Origin: Guyparkeria hydrothermalis
Lineage (GTDB): Bacteria; Pseudomonadota; Gammaproteobacteria; Halothiobacillales; Halothiobacillaceae
DNA length: 64,000 bases
Direction: 5' to 3'
NCBI RefSeq assembly: GCF_023555385.1
Contig: NZ_JAJSED010000001.1
Span: 1,240,001-1,304,000 of the forward strand
Below are positions 35,186 through 44,844 of this stretch, piece by piece. The translations under genes were made by a program, and so were the position numbers. The notes under the pieces are model-generated. The model searched no databases. It saw only the letters and a list, made by a program, of their open reading frames with translations, and was not told the DNA's origin. Position 1 is the stretch's first letter. Each line of letters begins with the position of its first letter.

Positions 35186-38100
35186 GCCGATTGCTCACCC
35201 CGACGTTCGGCCCAGGCGAGCATCGCCGGCGTGAACAGCAGGGTCAGCGCCGTGGCGGCGATCAGGCCGCCGGCGATCGCGGTGGCCAGTTGCACCCAGT
35301 ACTGGGTCGAGGGCGCACCGATGCTGAACTCGCGACCGATGAAGTCGATGGTCAGGCCGAAGACCATCGGCGTAAGCCCCAGCACCGTCGTCACGCTGGT
35401 CAGCACCACCGGCCGCAGGCGCTGGGCGCCGGTGCGCAGGGCCGCTTCCTCGGCCGGAACGCCCTCGCGGCGCAGCTGATTGAAGGTATCGATTAGGACA
35501 ATGTTGTCGTTCACCACCACCCCGGCCAGCGCGATTACGCCAATGCCGCTCATCACCACCGAGAACGGCTCGCCACGCAGGATCAGCGCCAGCAACACTC
35601 CACCGGTGGAGATCACGATCGCGCTCAGCACGAGGAAGGCCTGGTAGACGCTGTTGAATTGAGTGATCAGGATCAGCAGCATCAGGCCGATCGCGATCAC
35701 GAAGGCCCAGGAGAGGAACTGGCCGGCCTCGGCCTGGTCCTCCTGCTGGCCACGCACGGCCTGTCGCAGGCCGTCAGGCAGGGGATGGGCCTCAAGCCAG
35801 TCGGTCAACACACCGAGCCGCTCATCCACCAGCCGCCCCGGCCCGACGTCGGCCTCGACGGTGAAGGTGCGCCGGCCGTCGACCCGGTTGATGATCCCGG
35901 TCTTGGGCGCCGGCACGAAATCGACGAAATTGCGTATAGGCACCAACCCGGCCTGGGTCGGCACCCGCAGGTTGACCAGTTGCACAAGGTTGCGCTCGTC
36001 GAAGGGGAAGCGCACCCGTATCTCGACCTCCTCGTCGGCGTCCGCCGGCCGGTAGTCGCCCAACTCCAGCCCCCGGGTGAGCATCTGCACCGCGCGTCCG
36101 AGCAGGCTGACATCGGCACCGAAGCGGGCGGCCTCGCGGTGGTCTATCTCGAGCCGGATCTCGACACCTGGCAGCGGCCGGTCATCCTCGACGTCGACGA
36201 AGCCGCCGACCGTCTGCATGCCGTCACGCAGATGCTCGACACCCGCCGAGAGTGCGCCTACCGAGGCACCCTTGCGTTCACCCGACACCTCGAGAACCAC
36301 CGGTTTGCCCTCTTGTGGCCCGCCCGATTCGGTCAGGAATTGCAGCCGCACACCCGGAATGCCCGCGAGGTCCGCTCGAAGGCGATCGAGGATATCGGCT
36401 GCCGGCGGGCGCTGCTGCCAGTCGACGAATTCCAGCTGGATCACACCAATCACGTCCTCGGCATAGTCCTGGGCGAGCCGGTCCCGGGACGAGCCGATAG
36501 TGCGGGCATAGACAGTCTTGAGCGAAGGGCGGTCGAGCAAACGCGATTCGACCGAGCGCACCAGATCGTCGGCCTCCCAGACCGATAGATCGCCGCGGGC
36601 CTGCACCTGGATCTGGGCGAAGCGCGGCTCGATCTCGGGGAAGAAATCGACGCCGCGACCCAGCTCGGCGTAGGCAACGAACAGCCCGCCCGTCACGACC
36701 ACGGCCGCCACCAGCGTCTGCACCGGATGCGTCACGGTCCAGCGCAGCAGGGTCACGTAGCGACCGGTCCCGCCGTCGAGCTCGTCGAAGCGGCCCGCCT
36801 CGGCCGCGCGGATGTGCTTGACCTGCTCGGGACGACTGGGTTGCTCGCCGCCCAGCGAGGCGGCCAGCACCGGGATGAACACCAGCGCCATCGCCAGCGA
36901 CATCAAGAGCGTGATGATCACCGTCGCCGGCAGGTAGAACATGAACTCGCCCACCATGCCGGGCCAGAACAGCATTGGCAGGAAGACCGCCAGCGTGGTG
37001 GCCACCGAGGCAATGATCGGCCAGGCCATCCGCTGGGCCGCGTCGCGGTAGGCAGTCTCGGCACGTCCTTCGGCAAGATAGCGATCGGCCTGCTCGATCA
37101 CCACGATCGCCCCGTCGACCAGCATCCCAACCACCAGGATCAGCGAGAACAGCACCACGATGTTCAGGGTGTAGCCCAGCAGGTACAGCACCAGCACCCC
37201 GCCGAGGAACGCACCCGGGATCGACAACCCCACCAGCCATGACGAGCGCCCGCCGAGCGCGGCAACGATCACCAGCATGACCAGCACGATCGCGGTGAGC
37301 ACGCTGTTCTCCAGGTCGCCAAGGAGATCACGGACGTCCCGCGCCTGGTCCTGCAGATAGCGCACTTCGACGCCACCCGGCCAGTCATGGCTGGCATCCG
37401 CGATGATCGTGCGGGCGGCGGCGACGGTATCGAGAATGTTCGCCCCGCCGCGCTTGCGGATCTCCAGCGAGATCGCCGGCTGGCCGTTGACCCGGGCGAA
37501 TCCCTCCGGGTCCTTGAAGGTCCGCCGGGCCGTGGCCACCTCGTCGAAGGTGACCACGGTGCCATCATGAGCAAGTGCCGGCAGATCGAGCACGTCCTCG
37601 ACCGACTCGATCACGCCGGGCACCTTGAGGGTCAGGCGCCCCGCACCGGTGTCGATGGCCCCGGCGGCGACCAGCCGGTTGTTGCGTTCGAGCGCCGCGA
37701 TCAGTTCGTTGTAGGGCAGTCGGTAGGTCTCCAGCGTCTGCGGGTCGACCATCACCTCGAGCAGGTCCTCGCGCTCACCGCCGATCTCGACCTCGAGTAC
37801 GCCGGGCACCGCCTCGATGCGGTCGCGCAGATCACGGGCGATGCGGATCAGGGTCGCCTCGGGCACCGACCCGGACAAGGTCGCGGTGAGCACCGGGAAC
37901 ATGGAGAGATCGACCTCGTTGACCACCGGTTCCTCGGCCCCCGGCGGCAATTCGGGGCGCACCAGATCGACTTCCTCGCGCACGTCGGCCAGGGCACGGC
38001 GGTTGTCGTAGCCGGCGCGGAAGTCCAGCCGCAGCAAAGCGAAACCCTCGCCGGCACTGGCCCGAATCTCGTCGAGGCCCTCGATGGTCGACAATTCGCG

Positions 38101-38307
38101 CTCCAGAGGCCGGATCAGCAGCCGTTCGCTGTCTTCGGGCGAGATGCCGGGGTAGGAAACCGAGACGAAGAAGATCGGCACATCGACATCGGGTGCCGCC
38201 TCCTTGGCGATCTGCACGTAGGCGATCCCGCCCGCCGCCAGGAGTGCCAGCAGAAGCAGCAGCACGCTACGCGAGCGGGAGAACAGGGCGGCGAGCATCG
38301 CCCTCAC
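35182..38307 (-). CDS. RND-family efflux pump, inner-membrane subunit
   Basis: 1041 residues with the RND layout: an N-terminal helix (SVLLLLLALLAAGGIAY), two large periplasmic loops and 12 membrane helices. Family stretches are YPGISPEDSERLLIRPLE, VVNEVDL and VVGMLVDGAIVVIEQADRY. In helix 4 the usual Asp-Asp of AcrB reads Asp-Gly, and helix 10 reads GVVVNDNIVLIDTFN with no AcrB-type lysine. The proton relay therefore differs from AcrB. Substrate unknown. The GTG start overlaps the adaptor's stop (GTGA). No outer-membrane channel gene is adjacent, so a TolC-like partner must be elsewhere. Confidence 0.92.
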   Translation of the reverse strand: MRAMLAALFSRSRSVLLLLLALLAAGGIAYVQIAKEAAPDVDVPIFFVSVSYPGISPEDSERLLIRPLERELSTIEGLDEIRASAGEGFALLRLDFRAGYDNRRALADVREEVDLVRPELPPGAEEPVVNEVDLSMFPVLTATLSGSVPEATLIRIARDLRDRIEAVPGVLEVEIGGEREDLLEVMVDPQTLETYRLPYNELIAALERNNRLVAAGAIDTGAGRLTLKVPGVIESVEDVLDLPALAHDGTVVTFDEVATARRTFKDPEGFARVNGQPAISLEIRKRGGANILDTVAAARTIIADASHDWPGGVEVRYLQDQARDVRDLLGDLENSVLTAIVLVMLVIVAALGGRSSWLVGLSIPGAFLGGVLVLYLLGYTLNIVVLFSLILVVGMLVDGAIVVIEQADRYLAEGRAETAYRDAAQRMAWPIIASVATTLAVFLPMLFWPGMVGEFMFYLPATVIITLLMSLAMALVFIPVLAASLGGEQPSRPEQVKHIRAAEAGRFDELDGGTGRYVTLLRWTVTHPVQTLVAAVVVTGGLFVAYAELGRGVDFFPEIEPRFAQIQVQARGDLSVWEADDLVRSVESRLLDRPSLKTVYARTIGSSRDRLAQDYAEDVIGVIQLEFVDWQQRPPAADILDRLRADLAGIPGVRLQFLTESGGPQEGKPVVLEVSGERKGASVGALSAGVEHLRDGMQTVGGFVDVEDDRPLPGVEIRLEIDHREAARFGADVSLLGRAVQMLTRGLELGDYRPADADEEVEIRVRFPFDERNLVQLVNLRVPTQAGLVPIRNFVDFVPAPKTGIINRVDGRRTFTVEADVGPGRLVDERLGVLTDWLEAHPLPDGLRQAVRGQQEDQAEAGQFLSWAFVIAIGLMLLILITQFNSVYQAFLVLSAIVISTGGVLLALILRGEPFSVVMSGIGVIALAGVVVNDNIVLIDTFNQLRREGVPAEEAALRTGAQRLRPVVLTSVTTVLGLTPMVFGLTIDFIGREFSIGAPSTQYWVQLATAIAGGLIAATALTLLFTPAMLAWAERRGEQSA

Positions 38308-39380
38308 GAGCCGACCTCGCCCACCTCGATCCGGTCACCATCGCGCACAAACCCCTGACCGAGCGCGATGAGCCGGACGGTCTCCGGCAATCCGGTCACC
38401 CAGATACGCCGGGCATCGGCACGCACGGGTTCGACCGGCACGAAACGGGCTCTGAGACCGCCCTCACTCTCGATCGCGACCTTGACCCCGAGGCGGCCGT
38501 CCTCGTCCTGGGAGATCAGCGCCGGGGAAATGCCGTGAGCCGCGACCTGCTCGACCGGAATCTCGACGGTCACGCTGGTACCCGCCGGCAGGCTGCGCTC
38601 GGGGTTGTCGACCCGCACTCGCGCGGAGAAGGTGCGCGTGGCCGGGTCGGCGGTCACGGAAAGGTAGCTCACGCGCCCTTCGCGTTGCGTGCCGTCGAGA
38701 AAGATCACCCGGGCGGGCAACCCCTCGTGGATCGCATCGATGCGCTGCTGCGGAATGCTGACCACTGCGCGCAACGGATCGTTCTCGACGATCTCCGCCA
38801 CCGGCTCACCGACAGCAAGGTAGTCGCCCTTGCGAGCAATCTGGGTATTGAGGACGCCCGCGATCGGGGCGGTGATACGGGTATGGCGGATGTCGAGTTC
38901 GATCTCGGCGACACTGGCCCGGGCGGCCTCGAGTTCGGCGCGAGCACGCTCGACCTGCTGTTGGGCCTGGTAGCCGCCCTGGGCGAGGCGGGAGGCCGCC
39001 GCGTAGTCACTCTGGGCACGCTGCAGCTCGGCACGGGCCTCGCGCAGGCGCGCCTCGCGGTCGTCGAGGTCAAGTTGGGCGATCAGGGTGCCGGCATCGA
39101 CTACGGCACCCTCGTCGACCGGTGTCTCGATCACTTCACCGCCGGTCTTCGCCCGCACCGTCACGATCTGATCTGGCTCGATCTCGCCCTGGATAGTCAC
39201 CAGCCGCTCGATCGATTCGGCCCGGCTGGTCTTGAGCGCCACCCGCACCGAATCGGAGCGTTCGGCCACGGACGACTCGGGGACAGGGGACTCGCCCGTG
39301 GCGATCCAGAGTGCCAGCAGCCCGATCACGGCAATCACCACCAGCCAGCCGGCATTGCCTCGCAGCCATTCCCGCGTCAT
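38304..39380 (-). CDS. RND efflux periplasmic adaptor (membrane fusion protein)
   Basis: 358 residues from the ATG at 39380, which has GGAGGG 8 bases upstream. One N-terminal anchor helix (AGWLVVIAVIGLLALWIAT), a biotinyl-lipoyl-like domain split by a coiled-coil hairpin (VRAKTGGEVIETPVDEGAVVDAGTLIAQLD ... DIRHTRITAPIAGVLNTQIARKGDYLAVGEPVAEIV), then beta-barrel and membrane-proximal domains. It bridges the pump encoded immediately downstream to an outer-membrane channel. No regulatory gene is beside the pair. Confidence 0.92.
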   Translation of the reverse strand: MTREWLRGNAGWLVVIAVIGLLALWIATGESPVPESSVAERSDSVRVALKTSRAESIERLVTIQGEIEPDQIVTVRAKTGGEVIETPVDEGAVVDAGTLIAQLDLDDREARLREARAELQRAQSDYAAASRLAQGGYQAQQQVERARAELEAARASVAEIELDIRHTRITAPIAGVLNTQIARKGDYLAVGEPVAEIVENDPLRAVVSIPQQRIDAIHEGLPARVIFLDGTQREGRVSYLSVTADPATRTFSARVRVDNPERSLPAGTSVTVEIPVEQVAAHGISPALISQDEDGRLGVKVAIESEGGLRARFVPVEPVRADARRIWVTGLPETVRLIALGQGFVRDGDRIEVGEVGS

Positions 39381-39456
39381 CACCACGACCCTCCATGTTG
39401 CCGATCCGTCGATTTCACGCCCCGTCTGCGCCCGAGCGCCACCGCTACGCCACTGT

Positions 39457-39933
39457 TTAGTCCGGTGCGGCCGCCTCGTCCATGGCCCGGTTGGCCAACT
39501 GGTCGGCACGCTCGTTCTCCGGGTGGCCGACGTGGCCGCGGGTCCAGTGCCACTGGACGTGATGTCGCTCGGCCGCCTGCTCGAGACGACGCCAGAGATC
39601 CGCGTTCTTGACCGGCTTGCCGGCGGCCGTACGCCAGTTGCGTCGGCGCCAGTTGTGGATCCATTCGGTGATGCCCTGGCGCACGTACTGCGAATCGGTG
39701 GTCAGATGCACCTCGCAGGGCTCCTTGAGCGCCTCGAGTGCCTCGATGGCGGCGGTCAACTCCATGCGGTTGTTGGTGGTTTCCGTGTCCGCCCCCCACA
39801 GATCACGCTCATGCTCGCCAAAACGCAGCACCGCCCCCCAGCCGCCCGGACCGGGATTGCCGCGACAGCCGCCGTCGGTCCAGGCATGAACGACCTTGCG
39901 CCGATCGGAGGAGGGAGTATCGGGTTGCTGCAT
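39457..39933 (-). CDS. rnhA: Ribonuclease HI
   Basis: 158 residues from the ATG at 39933. It removes RNA from RNA-DNA hybrids. Catalytic acids can be read: D20 in [16 protein letters not shown]58 in NNRMELTA, D80 in TTDSQYV and the final Asp in [13 protein letters not shown], with the basic handle region [18 protein letters not shown]. Upstream lies the yafS-like methyltransferase, as in enterobacteria. Confidence 0.96.
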   Translation of the reverse strand: MQQPDTPSSDRRKVVHAWTDGGCRGNPGPGGWGAVLRFGEHERDLWGADTETTNNRMELTAAIEALEALKEPCEVHLTTDSQYVRQGITEWIHNWRRRNWRTAAGKPVKNADLWRRLEQAAERHHVQWHWTRGHVGHPENERADQLANRAMDEAAAPD

Positions 39934-39944
39934 GATCTTGAGAC

Positions 39945-40739
39945 TTATCGGTTGGAGTGGCTTGACTGGCGACGGAACCCGGCCACCTCGCCGCGAACGG
40001 GCTGGCCGACCAGCGACGGCAGGCGGAAACCCGATTTCGCCGGGGTGGGCCGAGCGACGCGACGCGTGGCGTCGATCACGTACAGGCCGTTGAGGAACCA
40101 GGCCCAGTCGCCACTGAGGCGGCGCAGGCGCTCGCAACGACGGTAGGCGGAATCGCGGCACCACGGTGCCACGCCGCCGACCGGCTCGATCGCTTCGATC
40201 CGATAGCCCAGCACGCGCAGCCAGTCGACGACCCGCCAGGCCGGATGATGATGACCGAACGCCAACGGCGCATGACAGCGCGGCCAGAAACGGGCGCTCA
40301 GGTGCAACAGGCTGGCCGGATTGATGCCGACCACGAGCAGGCGTCCCTCGGGACGCAGTGAACGGTCGATCTCGCGCAGGATCTCGTGCGGGTTGCGCCG
40401 GTCCTCGAGCACGTGCAGGGCGATCACCAGATCGGCCGCCTCGCTCTCGATCGGCAGCGCATCGAGGTCGACCGGCAGCCGTCCGGAAGCCGACCCGCCG
40501 GGCGGGCCGGCCAGCACCTGATGGGCGATGCGCAACTGCTGATTCCAGTCGAAGCGCCGGTCGAATTCCAAGCCGGCCTCGCCCAGCACCAGCGCGTGGT
40601 AGCCGAAGGCCGTCTCCGCCCGCCGGGCGAGCAGCTCGATCAGGTCGGCAGCCACCAGCTGCCCCACCGGGGCACGATACCAGTCGGCCGCGGCCACACT
40701 GGCGGGAAGCTCGTTGGGGCTGACGGGCGACTGGCTCAC
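39945..40739 (-). CDS. YafS-like SAM-dependent methyltransferase
   Basis: 264 residues, GTG start. A methyltransferase type-11 domain: the usual GxGxG loop is degenerate ([13 protein letters not shown]), but the acidic and post-I motifs [52 protein letters not shown] are clear. In E. coli, yafS lies beside rnhA; this neighbour relation supports the assignment. Substrate unknown. It ends 11 bases before rnhA, so the two are probably one transcript. Confidence 0.85.
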   Translation of the reverse strand: MSQSPVSPNELPASVAAADWYRAPVGQLVAADLIELLARRAETAFGYHALVLGEAGLEFDRRFDWNQQLRIAHQVLAGPPGGSASGRLPVDLDALPIESEAADLVIALHVLEDRRNPHEILREIDRSLRPEGRLLVVGINPASLLHLSARFWPRCHAPLAFGHHHPAWRVVDWLRVLGYRIEAIEPVGGVAPWCRDSAYRRCERLRRLSGDWAWFLNGLYVIDATRRVARPTPAKSGFRLPSLVGQPVRGEVAGFRRQSSHSNR

Positions 40740-40761
40740 GGCGACAACGTGGTCCTCGGGT

Positions 40762-41985
40762 TCAGGCAGGGGGCCGTTGGTCGGCCTCGCGTTCGCCGGG
40801 TGACCAGTGCACCACCCGCCGGCTGGCGAGCATCAGGCCGAGCGCGAGCAGGCTGGCAAGGGTCATTGCGGCGAAGGCCGTACCGGGCTCCACTCTACCC
40901 CAGAGCAGCCCGGCAAGGTACAGGCCAAGTGCCGCGCCACCGCCGTAGCTCGCTGCCGACAGGATCGCCTGGCCACGAGCATGCGCCCGACCGGGGAACT
41001 GGTGGTCGATCACCCAGATGCCGACCGCGTGAGTCATGCCGAAACTGGCCGCATGCAGCAGCTGGGCGAACAACAGCCAGCCGAGCACGTCGGCCTGGTA
41101 GCCGATCAGCAACCAGCGCAGCGCCATCAGGGCAATCGCGACCAACAGCAGACCAAGCGGTGCGAACCGGTTGCGTAGGCCCGGAAGGAGGAAGAACAGC
41201 ACGATCTCGGCGACCACGCCCAGCGCCCACAACAGGCCGATGGCGGTCGCCGAATAGCCGAGATCGGCAAGATGGACCGAGAAGAAGGCGTAGTAGACGC
41301 CATGGGCGAGGTTGATCAGGAAGGAGCCGGCGAAGAATCCGAGCATGGCCGGCTCCTTGAGCCGGGCACGGATCGATACCGGACGGGTACCCGTCTCGCG
41401 CGGCACGCCCGGCTCCGGCACCCGCCACAACACCAGCGCCAGCGCGGCCAGGGCCACGGCCATCAACCAGGGCACCGCATCGAGACCGACCCGGTCGATC
41501 AGCGCGCCCAGCCCGACCGAGGCGACGATGAAGCCGATCGACCCCCAGGCGCGCAGGGCCGGATACCGTTCGGGCGCGGGTCCGGTCAGCCGCAGCGCGG
41601 CGACATCCAGCTGCGAGAGCAATGGCTGCCAGAAAAAACCGAACAGCACCAGCAACGCCATCCAGCCGAGCAGGCCGGCGTCAAGGCCACCCAGCAGCCC
41701 GAGGCCCGCGGCGAGCAGACCGCTGATCACGGCCGCGGCGATCAGCCAGACAATCACCCGGCCGCTGTGATCGACCATCCAGCCCAGCAGGGGTGGAGCG
41801 ATCAGCTTGGCGGCCATCACCATGGCCAGCATCGCCCCGACCGTGTCGGGACCGAAGCCCTGCTCGATCAGGTAGGGACTGAAATACGGCAGATAGACGC
41901 CGAGCCCGAGGAAGAAGGCGAAATACCCGAGCCGGATCGGGTTGAGACTGCGCGCCTCGCCCTGTCCTGCCGGGTTCGTGCTCAT
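40762..41985 (-). CDS. MFS transporter (HcaT/MFS_1-like)
   Basis: 407 residues, 12 predicted helices. The N-terminus [28 protein letters not shown] and the loop [19 protein letters not shown] resemble the HcaT/LacY-like group of MFS carriers (MFS_1_like), many annotated as phenylpropionate or unknown-substrate transporters. The ATG overlaps the aroC stop (ATGA), so it is coupled to aroC translation, although a functional link to chorismate synthase is not obvious. The C-terminal tail is short and basic. Confidence 0.85.
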   Translation of the reverse strand: MSTNPAGQGEARSLNPIRLGYFAFFLGLGVYLPYFSPYLIEQGFGPDTVGAMLAMVMAAKLIAPPLLGWMVDHSGRVIVWLIAAAVISGLLAAGLGLLGGLDAGLLGWMALLVLFGFFWQPLLSQLDVAALRLTGPAPERYPALRAWGSIGFIVASVGLGALIDRVGLDAVPWLMAVALAALALVLWRVPEPGVPRETGTRPVSIRARLKEPAMLGFFAGSFLINLAHGVYYAFFSVHLADLGYSATAIGLLWALGVVAEIVLFFLLPGLRNRFAPLGLLLVAIALMALRWLLIGYQADVLGWLLFAQLLHAASFGMTHAVGIWVIDHQFPGRAHARGQAILSAASYGGGAALGLYLAGLLWGRVEPGTAFAAMTLASLLALGLMLASRRVVHWSPGEREADQRPPA

Positions 41986-43103
41986 TGGCCGGGCGTCGAA
42001 CCGTCCCCGGCCGGCACCACCGGCGTGTCGCTGTCGACATCACCACACTGGCCACGATGGCGCAGCGCGTGATCCATCAAGGTCAGTGCCAGCATCGCCT
42101 CGCCGATGGGCGTGGCCCGGATGCCGACGCAGGGGTCGTGGCGACCGGTGGTGACCACCTCGGCCGACTCGCCGTGCACGTCGACGCTCTGCCCGGGCAG
42201 GCGAATGCTTGAGGTGGGCTTGAGCGCGAGGTGGGCGACGATGTCCTGCCCGCTGGAGATGCCGCCGAGCACGCCGCCGGCATGGTTGCTCAAAAAACCC
42301 TCCGGCGTGATCTCGTCGCGGAATTCCGTACCGCGTGCGGCAACGCAGTCGAAGCCGTCACCGACCTCGACACCCTTGACCGCGTTGATCCCCATCAGCG
42401 CGTGGGCGATGTCGGCGTCGAGACGATCGAACACCGGCTCGCCCCAGCCCGGCGGGCAGCCCTCGGCGCGCACCGTCACCTTGGCCCCAACCGAGTCGCC
42501 CGAGCGACGCAGGTCGTCCATGAAGGACTCGAGCTCCGGCACCTGTGCCGCACAGGGCCAGAAGAAGGGGTTCTCGCCGACGGCCGACCAGTCGAAGCAA
42601 CCCTCGTCCAGGCGGATCGGGCCGAGCTGCGAGAGGTGCCCGCGCACGGTCACGCCGAATGTCTCGGCCAGCCACTTCTTGGCGATCGCACCGGCAGCGA
42701 CGCGCATGGCGGTCTCGCGGGCCGAGGAACGCCCGCCACCGCGGTAGTCGCGCCGACCGTACTTCTGCCGGTAGGTGTAGTCGGCATGGCCGGGGCGGAA
42801 CTGCTCAGCGATCTTGGAGTAGTCCTTGGAGCGCTGGTCGACGTTCTCGATCAGCAGGCCGATGGGCGTGCCGGTGGTCTCGCCCTCGAACACCCCCGAG
42901 AGGATGCGCACCTGGTCGGGCTCACGACGCTGCGTGGTGTGCCGCGAGGTGCCCGGCCGGCGCCGGTCGAGATCTGCCTGCAGGTCCGCCTCGGTCAGCG
43001 GCAGCCCGGGCGGGCAGCCGTCGACGATCGCGCCGAGCGCCGGTCCGTGGGATTCGCCGAATGTCGTGACCCGAAACAGGGTGCCGAAGGTGTTGCCTGA
43101 CAT
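41982..43103 (-). CDS. aroC: Chorismate synthase
   Basis: 373 residues from the ATG at 43103 ([20 protein letters not shown]). It converts 5-enolpyruvylshikimate-3-phosphate to chorismate with reduced FMN. Signatures: [60 protein letters not shown] and [15 protein letters not shown], plus [18 protein letters not shown]. The C-terminus carries a family-typical short extension. It precedes the MFS gene with a 4-base overlap. Confidence 0.97.
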   Translation of the reverse strand: MSGNTFGTLFRVTTFGESHGPALGAIVDGCPPGLPLTEADLQADLDRRRPGTSRHTTQRREPDQVRILSGVFEGETTGTPIGLLIENVDQRSKDYSKIAEQFRPGHADYTYRQKYGRRDYRGGGRSSARETAMRVAAGAIAKKWLAETFGVTVRGHLSQLGPIRLDEGCFDWSAVGENPFFWPCAAQVPELESFMDDLRRSGDSVGAKVTVRAEGCPPGWGEPVFDRLDADIAHALMGINAVKGVEVGDGFDCVAARGTEFRDEITPEGFLSNHAGGVLGGISSGQDIVAHLALKPTSSIRLPGQSVDVHGESAEVVTTGRHDPCVGIRATPIGEAMLALTLMDHALRHRGQCGDVDSDTPVVPAGDGSTPGQ

Positions 43104-43194
43104 GCGTGTTATTCCAAATACTGGCCGTTCCAAAAACCGGCGGCCGCCGCGGCCGCGATAGCGGCTGCGCCCCGCACGGGCGGCCCGCGGGACA

Positions 43195-43203
43195 TGCTAA
43201 ACT
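43195..43203 (+). promoter_or_regulatory. Candidate extended -10 promoter for the ligase-decarboxylase pair
   Basis: TGCTAAACT (TGn plus TAAACT) lies in the 205-base divergent gap between aroC and the ligase gene, about 105 bases before the ATG. The -35 region is GC-rich and not recognisable. Confidence 0.3.
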
Positions 43204-43308
43204 GCGCGGTCCGCGTCCGGCCGGCACGCCAATGCGCCGGGGGCACGCCCCGCCAAAGACCGCAGAGTATACCTGTCCGATCCGGACACTGCCCAAGACC
43301 AGCCGTCC

Positions 43309-44841
43309 ATGCCCATCGACCTCATCTCCACCATCGACCGGCAGGCCCGAACCCGCCCAGCTGCGCGCGCCCTTGGGGACAGGAAGCAGTGGCTGGACTA
43401 CGCGACGCTGGCCGGTCGCCTGCAGGCAGCTCGCCAGTCGCTGCGGGCGCTCGATCTGACAGACGGTGACCGGGTGGTGCTCTGGGCGGGCAAGTCGGTC
43501 GACACCGTCGTCTGGCTACTGGCCATGCTTGCCGAAGACATCGTGCCCGCCCCGGCGCATCCCGGGCTTCGTCCCGAGCAGGTCGACCACCAGCTCGCCC
43601 GCTGCGAAGCCCGAGGACTGCTTGCCGACCGTCCCCGCCTGCGGCAATACGGCCCGGGTGACTTCGAGGCCGGATGGGGCTGGTGGCCCACCGACAGCGA
43701 GAGGCCACGGGAGCTGGCGTCGCCCGAGTCGACCGGACCGGGGGGCGAGCCGGCGGGCAATCGAAGCGCGAGTCCCGACCGGCTGGCGATGCTGTTCTTC
43801 ACCTCCGGCAGCACCGGGCTGCCCAAGGGGGTGATGGTCAGCGAGGGCAACCTCGACGCCGGCACGACCGTCGTGGCCGACTACCTCGAGCTGCAGCCCG
43901 ACGACGTAGTCGCCGCCATCCTGCCACTGGCCTTCGACTACGGGTTCTCTCAGGTCACCACGGGGCTTGCGTCCGGCGCGGCGGTCTACCTCGATGACTA
44001 CTTGCTGCCCGCCGACCTCAAGCGGCCGTTGCTGACCGAGCGGGCAACCGTCTTCGCCGGCACGCCCGGTCTGCTGGTGCCGCTCTCCCGACAATCATGG
44101 CTCGTCGACGCCCCGGCGCTGCGCGTGCTGACCAACTCCGGCGGCGCCCTGCCGGTGACCGCCGTCCGTCGTCTGCGAAGCGCGCGTCCGGAAACGCGAC
44201 TGTTCCTGATGTACGGTCTGACAGAGGCCTTCCGCGCCACCTACCTGCCTCCCGAGGAAGTCGACGCCTTCCCGGACGCCATTGGCTACCCGCTGCCCGG
44301 GACGACCGTCGGACTGGTCGACGGCCGCGACCGGCTGCTGGGGCCGGGCGAAAGCGGCGAACTGGTGCAGGGCGGACCGCTGGTGAGCGCCGGCTATATC
44401 AACGACGTGGAGGCCACCGCAAGACGCTTTCGCCGCCCGCCGCCAGGCTGGCCGGACCGGGAAGCCAAACGCGTGGTATACAGCGGTGACCGCGCGCGCA
44501 TGGACACCTCGGGGCGACTGTTCTTCGAGGGGCGGCTCGACGAGCAGATCAAGGTCGCCGGTTTCCGCATCAGCCCCGAGGAAATCGAGTTGGTGGCGCA
44601 TGCCGCTCCCGGCATCGAGGAGTGCATCGCCGTGGGCATCCCCGACCCGGAAAGCGGCAACCAGCGGCTGCGGCTGCACGTCGCCCCGGCGGAGGCGGAC
44701 GTCGATGCCCTGCGCCACCACCTGCGGATTCATCTCGCCCCCTACCAGCAGCCGGCCGAGATCGTCGTGCATGCCGCCCTGCCCCGGTCGGCCAACGGCA
44801 AGTTCGATCGCCAGGCCCTGACCACGATGGAGGAGCACTGA
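43309..44841 (+). CDS. AMP-dependent acyl/aminoacyl ligase, exosortase-A-associated type
   Basis: 510 residues of the ANL superfamily. The phosphate loop is TSGSTGLPKG at 165-174, the adenine motif region is FLMYGLTEAFRATYLPP, the hinge and A8 region are YSGDRARMDTSGRLFFEGRLDEQIKVAGFRISPEEIE, and the catalytic lysine is K498 in SANGKFDRQAL. The overall pattern and the immediate partner (a PLP decarboxylase 3 bases downstream) match the acyl-CoA ligase subfamily associated with exosortase A systems (TIGR03098-like, from memory). Family members would adenylate an acid and load it on a carrier protein, but no carrier gene is near. Substrate unknown. Confidence 0.8.
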   Translation: MPIDLISTIDRQARTRPAARALGDRKQWLDYATLAGRLQAARQSLRALDLTDGDRVVLWAGKSVDTVVWLLAMLAEDIVPAPAHPGLRPEQVDHQLARCEARGLLADRPRLRQYGPGDFEAGWGWWPTDSERPRELASPESTGPGGEPAGNRSASPDRLAMLFFTSGSTGLPKGVMVSEGNLDAGTTVVADYLELQPDDVVAAILPLAFDYGFSQVTTGLASGAAVYLDDYLLPADLKRPLLTERATVFAGTPGLLVPLSRQSWLVDAPALRVLTNSGGALPVTAVRRLRSARPETRLFLMYGLTEAFRATYLPPEEVDAFPDAIGYPLPGTTVGLVDGRDRLLGPGESGELVQGGPLVSAGYINDVEATARRFRRPPPGWPDREAKRVVYSGDRARMDTSGRLFFEGRLDEQIKVAGFRISPEEIELVAHAAPGIEECIAVGIPDPESGNQRLRLHVAPAEADVDALRHHLRIHLAPYQQPAEIVVHAALPRSANGKFDRQALTTMEEH

Positions 44842-44844
44842 CCC

